This document shows, piece after piece, positions 8,408-18,944 of a stretch of 64,000 bases of DNA. The stretch is from Hungatella effluvii (GTDB lineage Bacteria > Bacillota > Clostridia > Lachnospirales > Lachnospiraceae), in the NCBI RefSeq assembly GCF_003201875.1, contig NZ_QJKD01000004.1, forward strand, positions 1 through 64,000, given 5' to 3'. The translations under genes were made by a program, and so were the position numbers. The first letter of the stretch is position 1, and each line of letters opens with the position of its first letter. Under the pieces are notes generated by a model that saw only the letters and a list, made by a program, of their open reading frames with translations, had not been told where the DNA came from and made no database searches.

Positions 8408-8464
8408 TTAAAAAAAAAGACTTTTATTACAGTATGGATTACTCCACACTGCAATAAAAGTCTT
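8408..8464 (-). terminator. riboswitch expression-platform terminator
   Basis: On the minus strand a long stem pairs AAGACTTTTATTgCAGT with ACTGtAATAAAAGTCTT and runs into eight Ts. Its 5' arm contains the 3' end of the aptamer (GCAAGAC and the P1 strand), so aptamer folding and terminator folding exclude each other. Confidence 0.88.
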
Positions 8465-8575
8465 GCCATTTCAATTCCCAGCGGATTATTTATTTTTCAA
8501 TCCACGCTAAAGCGTTCATTAATCGTATTGACGCACAGGAATCCATAAGGTTATGCCGGCTACTCCCCTTTATTG
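8452..8575 (-). ncRNA. yybP-ykoY manganese riboswitch aptamer
   Basis: On the minus strand the conserved words appear in order and spacing: GGGGAGTAGCC (8558-8568), GTCAATACG (8524-8532) and GGCAAGAC (8460-8467). P1 pairs CAATAAA (8569-8575) with TTTATTG (8452-8458). These are the loop L1, L3 and closing elements of the Mn2+-sensing yybP-ykoY class. Metal binding should hold P1 and block the overlapping terminator, so the downstream CNNM gene is turned on by Mn. A weak promoter (TATAAT at 8584-8589, poor -35) precedes it. Confidence 0.87.
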
Positions 8576-8645
8576 ATAGTCTTATTATAATATAAAGAGC
8601 GGGAAATTTCTATTAAAAAAATGTTAAGTTTTCCACTGCAGCCTT

Positions 8646-11168
8646 TTATTCTTCGGTTTCCAGAGCGGTTTCTTCATCTTCCAGGTCCAGATATTCCATG
8701 CCTTCGCCCTCTGAATTGCTTCCGTCATCACGGACTTTGGCAATACTTGCCACTCGGATATCGGATTCCTGATCGATATTCATGAGTTTTACACCGGAGG
8801 TGTTACGCCCGATTACGGAGATATCTTCCACAGAAATTCTGATTACAATTCCCTCATTGGTGATAATCATAATATCGTGATCGTCATGCACCAGCTTCGC
8901 TCCCACGATCGTACCGGTCTTCTCTGTGATCTTATAGCAGAGTACACCCTTTCCGCCTCTCTTCTGCGGGGTAAATTCGTCGATCGGGGTACGTTTGCCC
9001 ATACCGTTTTCGGATACGATTAACAGCTTCTCACCCTGCGTATCCATCTGCATGCCAACGACCTCGTCATCATCGTTAAGCTTCATACCGATTACACCCA
9101 TGGATACACGTCCCGTTACACGGACATCGGTCTCATTGAAACGGATACACTGGCCCATCTTCGTAATCAGGAAAATATCTTTTGAATTATCGGTTGCCTT
9201 TACCTCGATGAGTTCGTCATCCTCGCGGAGAACAATGGCCTGAAGTCCGTTCTTTCTGACATTGGCGTATTCCATCATCGGGGTCTTCTTTACCATACCG
9301 TTCTTTGTCGCCATGAATAAGAACTTGTCGTCGTCGTATTCCTTCATCGGAATGATGGCGGTAATGCTCTCTCCCGGAAGCAGCTGAAGCAGATTGATAA
9401 TCGCCGTACCTCTGGCCGTCCTGCTTCCCTCCGGAATCGCATACGTCTTAAGCCTGTATACACGTCCTGTATTGGTAAAGAACATAATATAGTGGTGGTT
9501 GGTGGTCATAATCAGATCTTCGATATAATCCTGATCGATGGTCTGCATTCCCTTGATTCCCTTACCACCTCTGTTCTGGCTCCTAAAGTTGTCCACGGAC
9601 ATTCTCTTGATATAGCCCAGCTTTGTCATGGCAACAATGGTACTCTCATCCGGAATTAAGTCTTCCATGGACATGTCAAATTCATCGAATCCGATGGAGG
9701 TTCTTCTGTCATCCCCGTATTTATCGGAGATCAGCATGATCTCTTCCCGGATTACGCCAAGAAGCTTCTTCTCATCTGCAAGAATGGCTCTCAACTCCTC
9801 TATCTTCGCTTCCAGTTCCTTAAATTCGTTCTCCAGCTTCTCACGTTCCAGACCTGTAAGAGCACGGAGACGCATATCCACGATCGCCTGGGACTGAACA
9901 TCACTTAAGCCAAAGCGCTCCATGAGTTCTGCCTTCGCAATCTGAACGTTCTGCGAATTACGGATAATCCGGATAACTTCATCAATATTATCAAGAGCGA
10001 TCAGCAAGCCCTGTAAAATATGAGCGCGCTCTTCCGCCTTGTTTAAGTCGTACTGGGTCCTTCTGGTTACGACTTCCTTCTGGTGCTCTAAATACAGCTT
10101 GAGCATCTGCATCAGGTTTAAGACACGAGGCTCGTTATTGACAAGCGCCAGCATAATGACGCCGAATGTATCCTGTAACTGGGTATGTTTTAAAAGCTGG
10201 TTTAAAATAACATTGGCATTGACATCACGGCGAAGTTCGATGACGATTCTCATACCGGTACGGTCAGACTCATCTCGTAAATCCGTGATTCCATCGATTT
10301 TCTTCTCTTTTGCAAGCTCCGCCATCTTTTCGATCAGACGGGCCTTATTAACCATGTAAGGAAGTTCTGTTACGATAATACGGCTCTTTCCGTTGGGAAG
10401 CGTCTCTATATCCGTCACGGCGCGGACTCTTATCTTTCCACGTCCTGTACGGTAAGCCTCTTCGATTCCCATCTTTCCCAGGATGGTTGCACCTGTGGGG
10501 AAATCCGGCCCCTTGATGATCTCGAGGACCTCTTCCATCTCGGTCTCTCTGTTTTCCTCTACCTGATTATCAATAACTTTAACAACAGCGCCGATCACTT
10601 CTCTTAAGTTATGAGGCGGGATGTTGGTCGCCATACCTACGGCGATACCCGATGTTCCGTTGACCAGAAGATTCGGGAATCTGGCCGGAAGAACAACCGG
10701 TTCCTTCTCGGTCTCATCGAAGTTCGGTGTGAAATCAACGGTATTCTTTCCAATATCGGCCAGCATCTCCATGGAGACCTTGCTCAGACGCGCCTCCGTG
10801 TATCGCATGGCCGCCGCTCCGTCACCATCGACAGAACCAAAGTTGCCATGGCCGTCCACCAGAGGATATCTGGTTGACCACTCCTGCGCCATATTTACCA
10901 AAGCTCCGTAGATAGAGCTGTCGCCGTGCGGATGGTATTTACCCATGGTATCACCGACGATACGTGCACATTTACGATGGGGTTTATCTGGTCCGTTATT
11001 CAGTTCGATCATTGAGAATAAGACTCTTCGCTGAACCGGCTTCAAACCATCCCTTACATCAGGAAGCGCACGGGCAGCGATAACACTCATGGCGTAGTCG
11101 ATATACGACTTTTCCATGGTCTTTTTCAAATCTACCTCATGAACCTTATCAAAAATATTTGGTTCCAT
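8646..11168 (-). CDS. gyrA: DNA gyrase subunit A
   Basis: An 840-residue type IIA topoisomerase subunit that breaks and rejoins DNA during negative supercoiling. The catalytic Tyr is in [10 protein letters not shown], and the C-terminal half holds the repeated beta-pinwheel blades (GVMGMKL-like segments) with a GyrA-box-like QNRGGKG that marks it as gyrase rather than ParC. In the quinolone-binding loop [10 protein letters not shown] the residue matching E. coli Asp87 is Gly88. AAAGGAGAAG precedes the ATG. It is last in the dnaA-dnaN-S4-recF-gyrB-gyrA run, 36 bp after gyrB. Confidence 0.98.
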   Translation of the reverse strand: MEPNIFDKVHEVDLKKTMEKSYIDYAMSVIAARALPDVRDGLKPVQRRVLFSMIELNNGPDKPHRKCARIVGDTMGKYHPHGDSSIYGALVNMAQEWSTRYPLVDGHGNFGSVDGDGAAAMRYTEARLSKVSMEMLADIGKNTVDFTPNFDETEKEPVVLPARFPNLLVNGTSGIAVGMATNIPPHNLREVIGAVVKVIDNQVEENRETEMEEVLEIIKGPDFPTGATILGKMGIEEAYRTGRGKIRVRAVTDIETLPNGKSRIIVTELPYMVNKARLIEKMAELAKEKKIDGITDLRDESDRTGMRIVIELRRDVNANVILNQLLKHTQLQDTFGVIMLALVNNEPRVLNLMQMLKLYLEHQKEVVTRRTQYDLNKAEERAHILQGLLIALDNIDEVIRIIRNSQNVQIAKAELMERFGLSDVQSQAIVDMRLRALTGLEREKLENEFKELEAKIEELRAILADEKKLLGVIREEIMLISDKYGDDRRTSIGFDEFDMSMEDLIPDESTIVAMTKLGYIKRMSVDNFRSQNRGGKGIKGMQTIDQDYIEDLIMTTNHHYIMFFTNTGRVYRLKTYAIPEGSRTARGTAIINLLQLLPGESITAIIPMKEYDDDKFLFMATKNGMVKKTPMMEYANVRKNGLQAIVLREDDELIEVKATDNSKDIFLITKMGQCIRFNETDVRVTGRVSMGVIGMKLNDDDEVVGMQMDTQGEKLLIVSENGMGKRTPIDEFTPQKRGGKGVLCYKITEKTGTIVGAKLVHDDHDIMIITNEGIVIRISVEDISVIGRNTSGVKLMNIDQESDIRVASIAKVRDDGSNSEGEGMEYLDLEDEETALETEE

Positions 11169-11204
11169 ATTTCTTCTCCTTTATAACGCAATATTAATTG
11201 GTTT

Positions 11205-13139
<1,935 letters not shown>

Positions 13140-14225
13140 CTAATTCTCACTGTAAACTTCACCACTCACAACCTTAAATATCTTATCAATCCGAAACCGG
13201 TTGTTGACGAAATCTTCCAGTCCCGTACAGGTGATCATGGTCTGTATATGATTAATTCCCGATAACAAGTGATTCTGTCTGCTTCCATCCAGCTCAGATA
13301 GCACATCATCCAGCAAAAGGATTGGATAATCATTTACTGTTTTTTTAACGAGTTCAATTTCTGCAAGCTTTAAAGATAACGCAGCTGTCCTCTGCTGTCC
13401 CTGGGAACCATACCTTCTGATATCAATATCATTGATGATAAAGCTCAAATCATCTCTGTGAGGTCCAGTCAGCGTCGTCCTCTGTTTTAAATCCGAAGGC
13501 CTGCTTTTTCTTAATGTATCTTCAAACATATCGACTGTGACATTTGGCTCATAGCTGATATGTAAAGATTCTTTTTCTCCTGATAACTGACGGTGGATGG
13601 GTCCAACCAGGTCGTTTAGCTGACTTACAAAGGCATCCCGGCACCGGATTACCTCCCGTCCGTACTGAACCAGCTGCATATCCCAGATATCCAGAGTCTC
13701 CTCATAGTCCGGCCGGAACATGATATCCTTCAACAGTTTGTTCCTCTGGGTTACAATTTTATTGTACTGAACCAGAGAATGAACATACAGCTTGTTTAGT
13801 TGACATAACTCCAAGTCAATGAACCGCCTTCTTTCGGCAGGGCCGTTTTTTATGAGATTTAAGTCTTCCGGAGAAAAAAATACAACATTGACAATTCCGA
13901 ACAGTTCGCTGGCCTTCTTGATTGGAACACCGTTGACCGCCACGCCTTTTGCTCTGTTTTTCTTTAAATGCATGTCGATTCTGTATGGAACATCTCTTTT
14001 TCTGACGTTTAATTTGATATGCGACTCATCCCTGTCAAACTGTATAATTTCTTTATCTTTGCTTCCCCTGTGGGATTTTGTCGTAGCACAGACATAGATT
14101 GCTTCTAAGATATTGGTTTTCCCCTGGGCGTTATCTCCATAAAGGATGTTGGTCCCATGACTGAAATCCATATGTAGTTTATCGTAATTTCTGTAATTTT
14201 TAAGCTCTATCGACTCGATAATCAT
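13140..14225 (-). CDS. recF: DNA replication and repair protein RecF
   Basis: A 361-residue SMC-like ATPase that loads RecA at gaps in DNA together with RecO and RecR. Walker A is GDNAQGKTN near residue 30, the ABC-type signature is YGSQGQQRTAAL, and Walker B is PILLLDDVLSELD. It lies between the S4-domain gene (9 bp) and gyrB (15 bp), the standard Firmicute order. Confidence 0.97.
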   Translation of the reverse strand: MIIESIELKNYRNYDKLHMDFSHGTNILYGDNAQGKTNILEAIYVCATTKSHRGSKDKEIIQFDRDESHIKLNVRKRDVPYRIDMHLKKNRAKGVAVNGVPIKKASELFGIVNVVFFSPEDLNLIKNGPAERRRFIDLELCQLNKLYVHSLVQYNKIVTQRNKLLKDIMFRPDYEETLDIWDMQLVQYGREVIRCRDAFVSQLNDLVGPIHRQLSGEKESLHISYEPNVTVDMFEDTLRKSRPSDLKQRTTLTGPHRDDLSFIINDIDIRRYGSQGQQRTAALSLKLAEIELVKKTVNDYPILLLDDVLSELDGSRQNHLLSGINHIQTMITCTGLEDFVNNRFRIDKIFKVVSGEVYSEN

Positions 14226-14234
14226 GGACTTCTC

Positions 14235-14444
14235 TTATTCCTCGATTTTAATCGTCTTTCCGTCGTACTCGACGATATCTCCGGCTCTCAGTTTTTTGCC
14301 TCGCTGAAGCTCAGTCCTGCCGTTTACTTTGACTAAGGCTTCTTCTATTACATATTTTGCATCCACGCCGGAGCCGACCAGACCCACTGCTTTCAGGGCC
14401 TGGCCAAGCTTGATGTATTCATCTCTTAACTTGATTATTTCCAA
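14235..14444 (-). CDS. S4-domain RNA-binding protein (YaaA type)
   Basis: A 69-residue protein made up of one S4 RNA-binding domain (IKLGQALKAVGLVGSG, then VKVNGRTELQRGKKL and GDIVEYDGK). The same small gene lies between dnaN and recF in Bacillus and most Clostridia. The family is thought to bind structured RNA, perhaps ribosomal; the exact role is unproven. A 28-bp gap separates it from dnaN and 9 bp from recF. Confidence 0.92.
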   Translation of the reverse strand: MEIIKLRDEYIKLGQALKAVGLVGSGVDAKYVIEEALVKVNGRTELQRGKKLRAGDIVEYDGKTIKIEE

Positions 14445-14472
14445 TTTTTTCTCCTTTTTTCATCCCGTCATC

Positions 14473-15594
14473 CTAAACGGATGCGGCATTGAAGTTGACC
14501 GGAAGAATTAAATAGATATATTTTCCTTCTTCATCCCTGATAAAGCACGGGGATTTCGGATTCAGCATATAAAGAGTAACTTCTTCGTCATCGATGATTC
14601 TGAGCGCATCAATCAGGAACTTCGGATTAAAGCCGATCATAATATCGCTGCCTGTCTTATGGGCCGTCACTTCAGCGTTCATGGATCCAAAGCTGGAATT
14701 CATCTTAAGCTGCAGCTCCTGATCCACCACATTGATGATCAGCGGCTTCTTGTCATTCTCACGGATCAGGATGGTTGCCCTCTCGATGGAATCTAAGAGT
14801 TCCCGCTTATTAACCGTGATCTTTGTCTCGTAATCGCTGGAAAGCATCTGGTCGATCCGGAAATACTCGCCTTCAATCAGACGGGATACCACAATGGTAT
14901 CATCAAACTCGAATAAAATGTGGTTGCTGCTGAAGAAAATCAGCACTTCCTTTTCGTTGTCGCCGCCTAAAATCTTGCTGACCTCACTGAGAGTCTTGCC
15001 AGGAACGATGACTTTTATATCATGATACGTATCTTTTAATTCCACATTCCGGATGGAAATACGGTGGCCATCCAGAGAAACGACCTTTAACTGGCTTCCG
15101 GAGACCTGGAATAATTCACCGGTCATCATCTTATTGCTGTCGTTGGGAGCAATGGAGAAGATGGTCTGCCGGATGACTTCCTTCAGTGTGAACTGGGAAA
15201 GGCAGATGTAATTATCTCTTTCTATATAGGGAAGGTATGCGAATTCTTCTCCGTCACGTCCCTGAATATGGAATACGGATTTTTCGCAGGAAATCGTGGT
15301 GGTGAATTTTTCATCGCTTTCAATGGTAACGACAGAATCACCTGCGGATGAAAGCTTTCGGACGATTTCGGATAACAGCTTGGCATCCAGAGCGATCTTA
15401 CCGCGTTCATGGATGGTTCCTTCTACTTTAGTTTCAATACCGAGTTCCATATCGTTGGCTGTCAGTTTGATCTCTGAACCGCTGGCATCGATGAAGATGC
15501 ATTCTAAGATCGACATGGTTGTCTTGGATGGAACTGCTTTTAAAACGATGTTGATGCCGTTTAAAATGGCATCCTGTTGAAATGTCAGCTTCAT
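14473..15594 (-). CDS. dnaN: DNA polymerase III beta sliding clamp
   Basis: A 373-residue clamp starting MKLTFQQDAILNGI, with three repeated clamp domains (boundaries near residues 120 and 245) and the C-terminal block RIIDDEEVTLYML...YLILPV. It encircles DNA and tethers the replicative polymerase. The frame is open to 15759, but the extra 55 residues have no family match and cover a low-complexity leader, while AAGGAG lies 12 bases before the ATG at 15594. It follows dnaA across a 273-bp gap that holds DnaA boxes. Confidence 0.97.
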   Translation of the reverse strand: MKLTFQQDAILNGINIVLKAVPSKTTMSILECIFIDASGSEIKLTANDMELGIETKVEGTIHERGKIALDAKLLSEIVRKLSSAGDSVVTIESDEKFTTTISCEKSVFHIQGRDGEEFAYLPYIERDNYICLSQFTLKEVIRQTIFSIAPNDSNKMMTGELFQVSGSQLKVVSLDGHRISIRNVELKDTYHDIKVIVPGKTLSEVSKILGGDNEKEVLIFFSSNHILFEFDDTIVVSRLIEGEYFRIDQMLSSDYETKITVNKRELLDSIERATILIRENDKKPLIINVVDQELQLKMNSSFGSMNAEVTAHKTGSDIMIGFNPKFLIDALRIIDDEEVTLYMLNPKSPCFIRDEEGKYIYLILPVNFNAASV

Positions 15595-15867
15595 AATTGT
15601 TGATAACTCCTTTTCAGTAAATTCACGAATTTTATAGATAGATAAATAGATAAATTCCGTCGTATTAGTAGTAGGGGCTGTGGGTATGTGTAAAAGCCCT
15701 TGAACCTTCGAGGGGGACAGGCTTTTCCCTGTGAATAAGAGTGTGAATAACGTCCACATTACTTCAGGAAAACTCTCAGGTTATCCACATGAGCCTGAGA
15801 ACGGAAAAGAACCCCCTGGTTATCCACAGGGAATCAACATCCAATTCACATGAAATTGTGGATGAAT
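15595..15867. other. oriC, dnaA-dnaN intergenic part with DnaA boxes
   Basis: Two perfect DnaA boxes TTATCCACA (15781-15789, 15820-15828), two boxes in the other orientation TGTGAATAA (15730-15738, 15742-15750) and a one-mismatch box TGTGGATGA (15857-15865). A hairpin AAAAGCC/GGCTTTT at 15690-15726 may end part of the dnaA transcript. In Bacillus-like origins such a cluster after dnaA is one half of a bipartite oriC. Confidence 0.85.
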
Positions 15868-17250
15868 CTACTGCGGACTAAGTTTTTTCTTGAGGATATC
15901 AAGAGTGTTTATTAAATTGGAATCATTCTTGGCAACATCGGCTTTTATCTTTTCGATTCCATGGATGATGGTCGTGTGATCGCGTCCCCCCAAATACTTT
16001 CCAATGGCCTGCAGCGGTGTGCCCACAATTTCGCGGCACAAGTACATGACAATCTGACGCGGATAGACGATTTCCTTATTCCGTTTCTGGGAACAGATAT
16101 CGAGGGGAGTGATACCGTAGTGGTCCGCCACCACCTGGATGACCAGTTCCGGCGTCACTTCCCGCTTGTCATTAGGGGAAATGATGTCCTTTAAGGCTTC
16201 TTCTGCCAGCTCTACGGTGATTTCCTTGTTGTCCAGCCTGGAAAGAGCGACAATTTTTGTCAGGGCGCCTTCCAGCTCACGGATATTGGACTTAATGTTG
16301 GTGGCAATGTATTTAATTACCTCGTTATCGATGTTGTAGCCTTCCATCTCTTCCTTCTTCCGGAGGATGGCCATCCTTGTCTCGTAGTCCGGAGACTGGA
16401 TGTCTACGGTCAGGCCCCATTCGAACCGGGAACGGAGACGTTCTTCCAGCGTCTCAATTTCTTTCGGCGGTTTATCTGAGGAGATAATAATCTGTTTTTT
16501 GGATTCATATAATGCATTGAACGTGTGGAAGAATTCTTCCTGTGTACTTTCCTTGCCGATAATGAACTGAATATCATCGATCAGCAGAACGTCGTTCGTC
16601 CTGTACTTATCGCGGAACTCAGTAGGAGAGAAGTTGTTCTTATTACGGATGGCATCGATCAGCTCGTTGGTAAATTTCTCACTCGTTACATAAAGAACCT
16701 TTGCATTCGGATTATTTTTCAAAATAAAATGACCGATGGAATGCATCAGATGCGTTTTTCCGAGTCCCACGCCTCCATAGATAAAAAGTGGGTTGTAGAT
16801 TTCTCCTGGGGATTCGGCAACCGCCAAAGATGCAGCATGGGCCAGATTGTTATTGGCACCGACTACAAAGGTATCGAATGTATATTTAGGATTTAAATTG
16901 GCGTTTATGATGGCCGACTGGCTGACCGTGTTAAGCGCGTTGTTAATCAGCGTATTCCCGGTCTGGGCCTTTGGAACTTCCTCCTGCGGAACCTGGTTTT
17001 CCACAACGAAGTCCACGTTACATTCAAATCCTGTTACCTCTTCAATGGTAATTTTTAAAAGGAAACCGTACTTTTTACGGATATACCCTAAAAATTCCAC
17101 GTCCGGGACGGTAACCGTTACGGTGTCTCCGCTTATGGAATGTACTTTCAGTGGGAGAAGCCAGGTTTTGAAGGAAACATCGGTAATTTCGTGCTCTTCC
17201 TTCAAATTCAGTAAGATTTCGTCCCATTTTTCTTTTAACTTTTCTAACAT
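15868..17250 (-). CDS. dnaA: chromosomal replication initiator protein DnaA
   Basis: A 460-residue AAA+ initiator that binds DnaA boxes and opens oriC. Domain III has Walker A GVGLGKTH and Walker B VLLIDDIQF; domain IV carries the DnaA signature GRDHTTIIHGIEKI. The frame extends to 17301, but AGGAG eight bases before the ATG at 17250 gives MLEKLKEKWDEIL, the normal N-terminus. DnaA boxes flank the gene on both sides, implying autoregulation as well as origin firing. Confidence 0.98.
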   Translation of the reverse strand: MLEKLKEKWDEILLNLKEEHEITDVSFKTWLLPLKVHSISGDTVTVTVPDVEFLGYIRKKYGFLLKITIEEVTGFECNVDFVVENQVPQEEVPKAQTGNTLINNALNTVSQSAIINANLNPKYTFDTFVVGANNNLAHAASLAVAESPGEIYNPLFIYGGVGLGKTHLMHSIGHFILKNNPNAKVLYVTSEKFTNELIDAIRNKNNFSPTEFRDKYRTNDVLLIDDIQFIIGKESTQEEFFHTFNALYESKKQIIISSDKPPKEIETLEERLRSRFEWGLTVDIQSPDYETRMAILRKKEEMEGYNIDNEVIKYIATNIKSNIRELEGALTKIVALSRLDNKEITVELAEEALKDIISPNDKREVTPELVIQVVADHYGITPLDICSQKRNKEIVYPRQIVMYLCREIVGTPLQAIGKYLGGRDHTTIIHGIEKIKADVAKNDSNLINTLDILKKKLSPQ

Positions 17251-17285
17251 CTCAAGTCTCCTACATCTATCAAAATGCAAATAAC

Positions 17286-17317
17286 GGAAAGTCCCCCTCA
17301 TACCTGTTTGGGGGAAT
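17286..17317 (+). repeat. origin-region hairpin repeat, copy A
   Basis: GGAAAGTCCCCC at the left end and GGGGGAAT at the right end enclose a 13-base loop. It is the same unit as the four copies near rnpA and yidC (see copies B to E). It lies in the dnaA 5' untranslated region, antisense to dnaA transcription. Confidence 0.7.
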
Positions 17318-17343
17318 AGTGCGCATTAGCCCAATCTAAAACC

Positions 17344-17372
17344 ATTTTATACTATTTCGGAACAATTTTCAA
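17344..17372 (-). promoter_or_regulatory. candidate dnaA promoter
   Basis: On the minus strand TTGAAA (17367-17372), a 17-base spacer and TAAAAT (17344-17349). A DnaA box (17390-17398) sits 18 bp upstream, suited to DnaA autoregulation. Confidence 0.6.
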
Positions 17373-17379
17373 TGATAAT

Positions 17380-17640
17380 AGAAAATTTTTGTGGATAAGT
17401 ATGTGTAAGACATGTGAATTTGTTGTTTATGGTGTGTTGATAATTATTTTGAAGGGGAGTTGTCCACAAAAATGAGGATATTTCTAAGTTCATTTATACA
17501 CAGACAGAAAGATTTGAATCTAAGAGGCCTTCTGAATGCGGGGTGTGAACAAAAAACAGGTTATCAAGAGCTTATCCAGAGAGTTATCAACAACTTATCC
17601 ACATTTTGGGGATAACATTATGTAAATTAACAAAATGCAT
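17380..17640. other. oriC, upstream part with DnaA boxes and AT-rich DNA
   Basis: DnaA boxes: TGTGGATAA (17390-17398), TTATACACA (17494-17502), TTATCCACA (17595-17603), plus one-mismatch sites TTGTCCACA (17460-17468), TTATCCAGA (17572-17580) and TTATCAACA (17584-17592). An AT-rich stretch around 17400-17455 and another at 17610-17640 could be the unwinding element. Genes diverge from this point: dnaA to the left, the ECF gene to the right. Confidence 0.9.
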
Positions 17641-17663
17641 GTGAAAAAGTACACATAACACCA

Positions 17664-17692
17664 TTGACGCGGCGGCCTCCGCTCGGTATAAT
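17664..17692 (+). promoter_or_regulatory. promoter of the ECF S-component gene
   Basis: TTGACG (17664-17669), a 17-base GC-rich spacer and a perfect TATAAT (17687-17692). It leaves an untranslated leader of about 165 bases. Confidence 0.87.
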
Positions 17693-17699
17693 GCGCTTG

Positions 17700-17862
17700 T
17701 AACCGTTGCATTGTATCTTGAGAAAAGTAAGTATTCAGCAAAAAACCCGAGGGTTGCAGCGCCAAGTCACGTTTTTGTGACTTGTGTGCACGCCTATAGC
17801 TATGAGGGAGGTACGACTGAATAGTTATCTTGAGAAAAGAACAGTAGCACAGGAGGAAAAAA
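17700..17862 (+). promoter_or_regulatory. structured leader of the ECF gene, class not recognised
   Basis: A 160-base leader between a strong promoter and the start codon. It holds a perfect 8-bp hairpin CAAGTCAC/GTGACTTG (17763-17784) and a direct repeat TATCTTGAGAAAAG (17714-17727 and 17826-17839), the second copy close to the ribosome binding site AGGAGG (17851-17856). No known riboswitch consensus was matched. A ligand-sensing or T-box-like role is possible but unproven. Confidence 0.45.
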
Positions 17863-18492
17863 ATGAATATTGAGAACAAAACCCGCAACCTGGTACTGGC
17901 CGCAGTCTTTATGGCCATTATCATCATCATGGCATTTACGCCTTTCGGGTATATCCCGCTGGGATTCATGAATGCCACCATCATTCACGTTCCGGTCATA
18001 ATTGGAGCCATTATACTTGGACCAAAATATGGCGGATTCTTAGGATTGGTGTTTGGATTGACCAGTCTGTGGAAAAACACGTACATGCCGAATGCCACAT
18101 CGTTTGTATTCTCTCCATTTATTAAAATAGGAGAGTACGGCGGGAATTTCTGGAGCCTGGTGATCTGCCTGGTGCCGAGAATTCTGATTGGAATCGTGGC
18201 GTATTACGTATTCAGAGGTATTATGAGGACCCTGAAAGCGAACAAGGCAAGAAGAAGCATCGCTCTGGCTGCGGCGGCAGTTGCCGGATCATTAACCAAC
18301 ACACTTTTGGTAATGAATCTGATCTACTTATGTTTTGGAAAAGAGTATGGAGCAGCGGCGAGAGGACTGTCTGAGGGAATCTATGCAGTCATCCTGGGAA
18401 TCATCTGTATGAATGGAGTTCCCGAGGCCATTGTGGCGGGAGTTTTGACTGTGGCTATTACGCAGGCGCTGTTTAAGGCGATGAAGAGATAA
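17863..18492 (+). CDS. ECF transporter S component
   Basis: A 209-residue membrane protein with about six hydrophobic segments and the ECF S-component look: PLGFMNATIIHVPVIIGAII followed by GPKYGGFLGLVFGLTSL. Such proteins bind a vitamin or precursor and work with shared EcfA/A'/T subunits encoded elsewhere. The pattern is nearest to the S components assigned to pantothenate or related compounds, but that is weak; a pantothenate kinase gene lies in this window at 32.4 kb. A strong terminator follows 37 bp after the stop, so it is a single-gene unit with its own leader. Confidence 0.85.
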   Translation: MNIENKTRNLVLAAVFMAIIIIMAFTPFGYIPLGFMNATIIHVPVIIGAIILGPKYGGFLGLVFGLTSLWKNTYMPNATSFVFSPFIKIGEYGGNFWSLVICLVPRILIGIVAYYVFRGIMRTLKANKARRSIALAAAAVAGSLTNTLLVMNLIYLCFGKEYGAAARGLSEGIYAVILGIICMNGVPEAIVAGVLTVAITQALFKAMKR

Positions 18493-18529
18493 GTGATATA
18501 ATGGAAGATAAAATTAAAATTTATGTTGT

Positions 18530-18559
18530 AACGCCGGCGGATGCCGGCGTTCTTTTTTT
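18530..18559 (+). terminator. intrinsic terminator of the ECF gene
   Basis: A perfect 9-bp stem AACGCCGGC/GCCGGCGTT with a GGAT loop, followed by CTTTTTTT. Confidence 0.95.
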
Positions 18560-18562
18560 GAA

Positions 18563-18604
18563 AATAATAGCATTTATATAGATGATATTATAAATGCTAT
18601 TATT
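18563..18604. repeat. perfect 16-bp AT-rich inverted repeat
   Basis: AATAATAGCATTTATA (18563-18578) and its exact complement (18589-18604) around a 10-base loop, directly after the ECF terminator. There is no T-run on either side, so it is not a standard terminator. The rest of the gap to 18800 (about 200 bases) shows nothing recognisable. Confidence 0.75.
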
Positions 18605-18809
18605 ACCTCCTCCATGCCGCTGCAGCCGATCAGAGCGGCTCTGTATTTCTTTTGCATTGCAGCTTTCCCCTTTCCTGTTAAGTTTATGATGTTCTTATCT
18701 TATAAATTGACAGAAGATGAAAAGGGATACATTTTCGTACTCCGTTCTAAACTAGCAGGAGCATACAGTGGATGATTGGAAAGGGTGCGGTAATATAAAG
18801 CTTTTTGTG

Positions 18810-18838
18810 TTTACGATAAAGAAGGAATGTGGTATGAT
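18810..18838 (+). promoter_or_regulatory. candidate promoter of the Rpn-like gene
   Basis: TTTACG (18810-18815), a 17-base spacer and TATGAT (18833-18838), about 105 bp before the start codon. Confidence 0.6.
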
Positions 18839-18944
18839 TATCAGGTAGTACTACAGAGAGAGTTTAACGTTAATCTGTTCTTTCATAAGAACATCTGATC
18901 AAATTGCCGATAAGACTGGTCAAAACCGGTTGTCAGGGAATTTC

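Noticed and set aside
15595..15759. 55-residue N-terminal extension of the dnaN frame
   Set aside because: No family match, no ribosome binding site at 15759, and the segment includes DnaA boxes; AAGGAG supports 15594.
17251..17301. N-terminal extension of the dnaA frame
   Set aside because: AGGAG before 17250 and the conserved MLEKLKEKWDEIL start; the extra part contains a hairpin repeat.
17595..17988. Minus-strand open frames over oriC and the ECF start
   Set aside because: They are antisense to a real gene, cover DnaA boxes, and have no family signature.
18563..18604. Terminator for the 16-bp AT-rich hairpin
   Set aside because: No T-run on either side and a strong terminator lies just before it.
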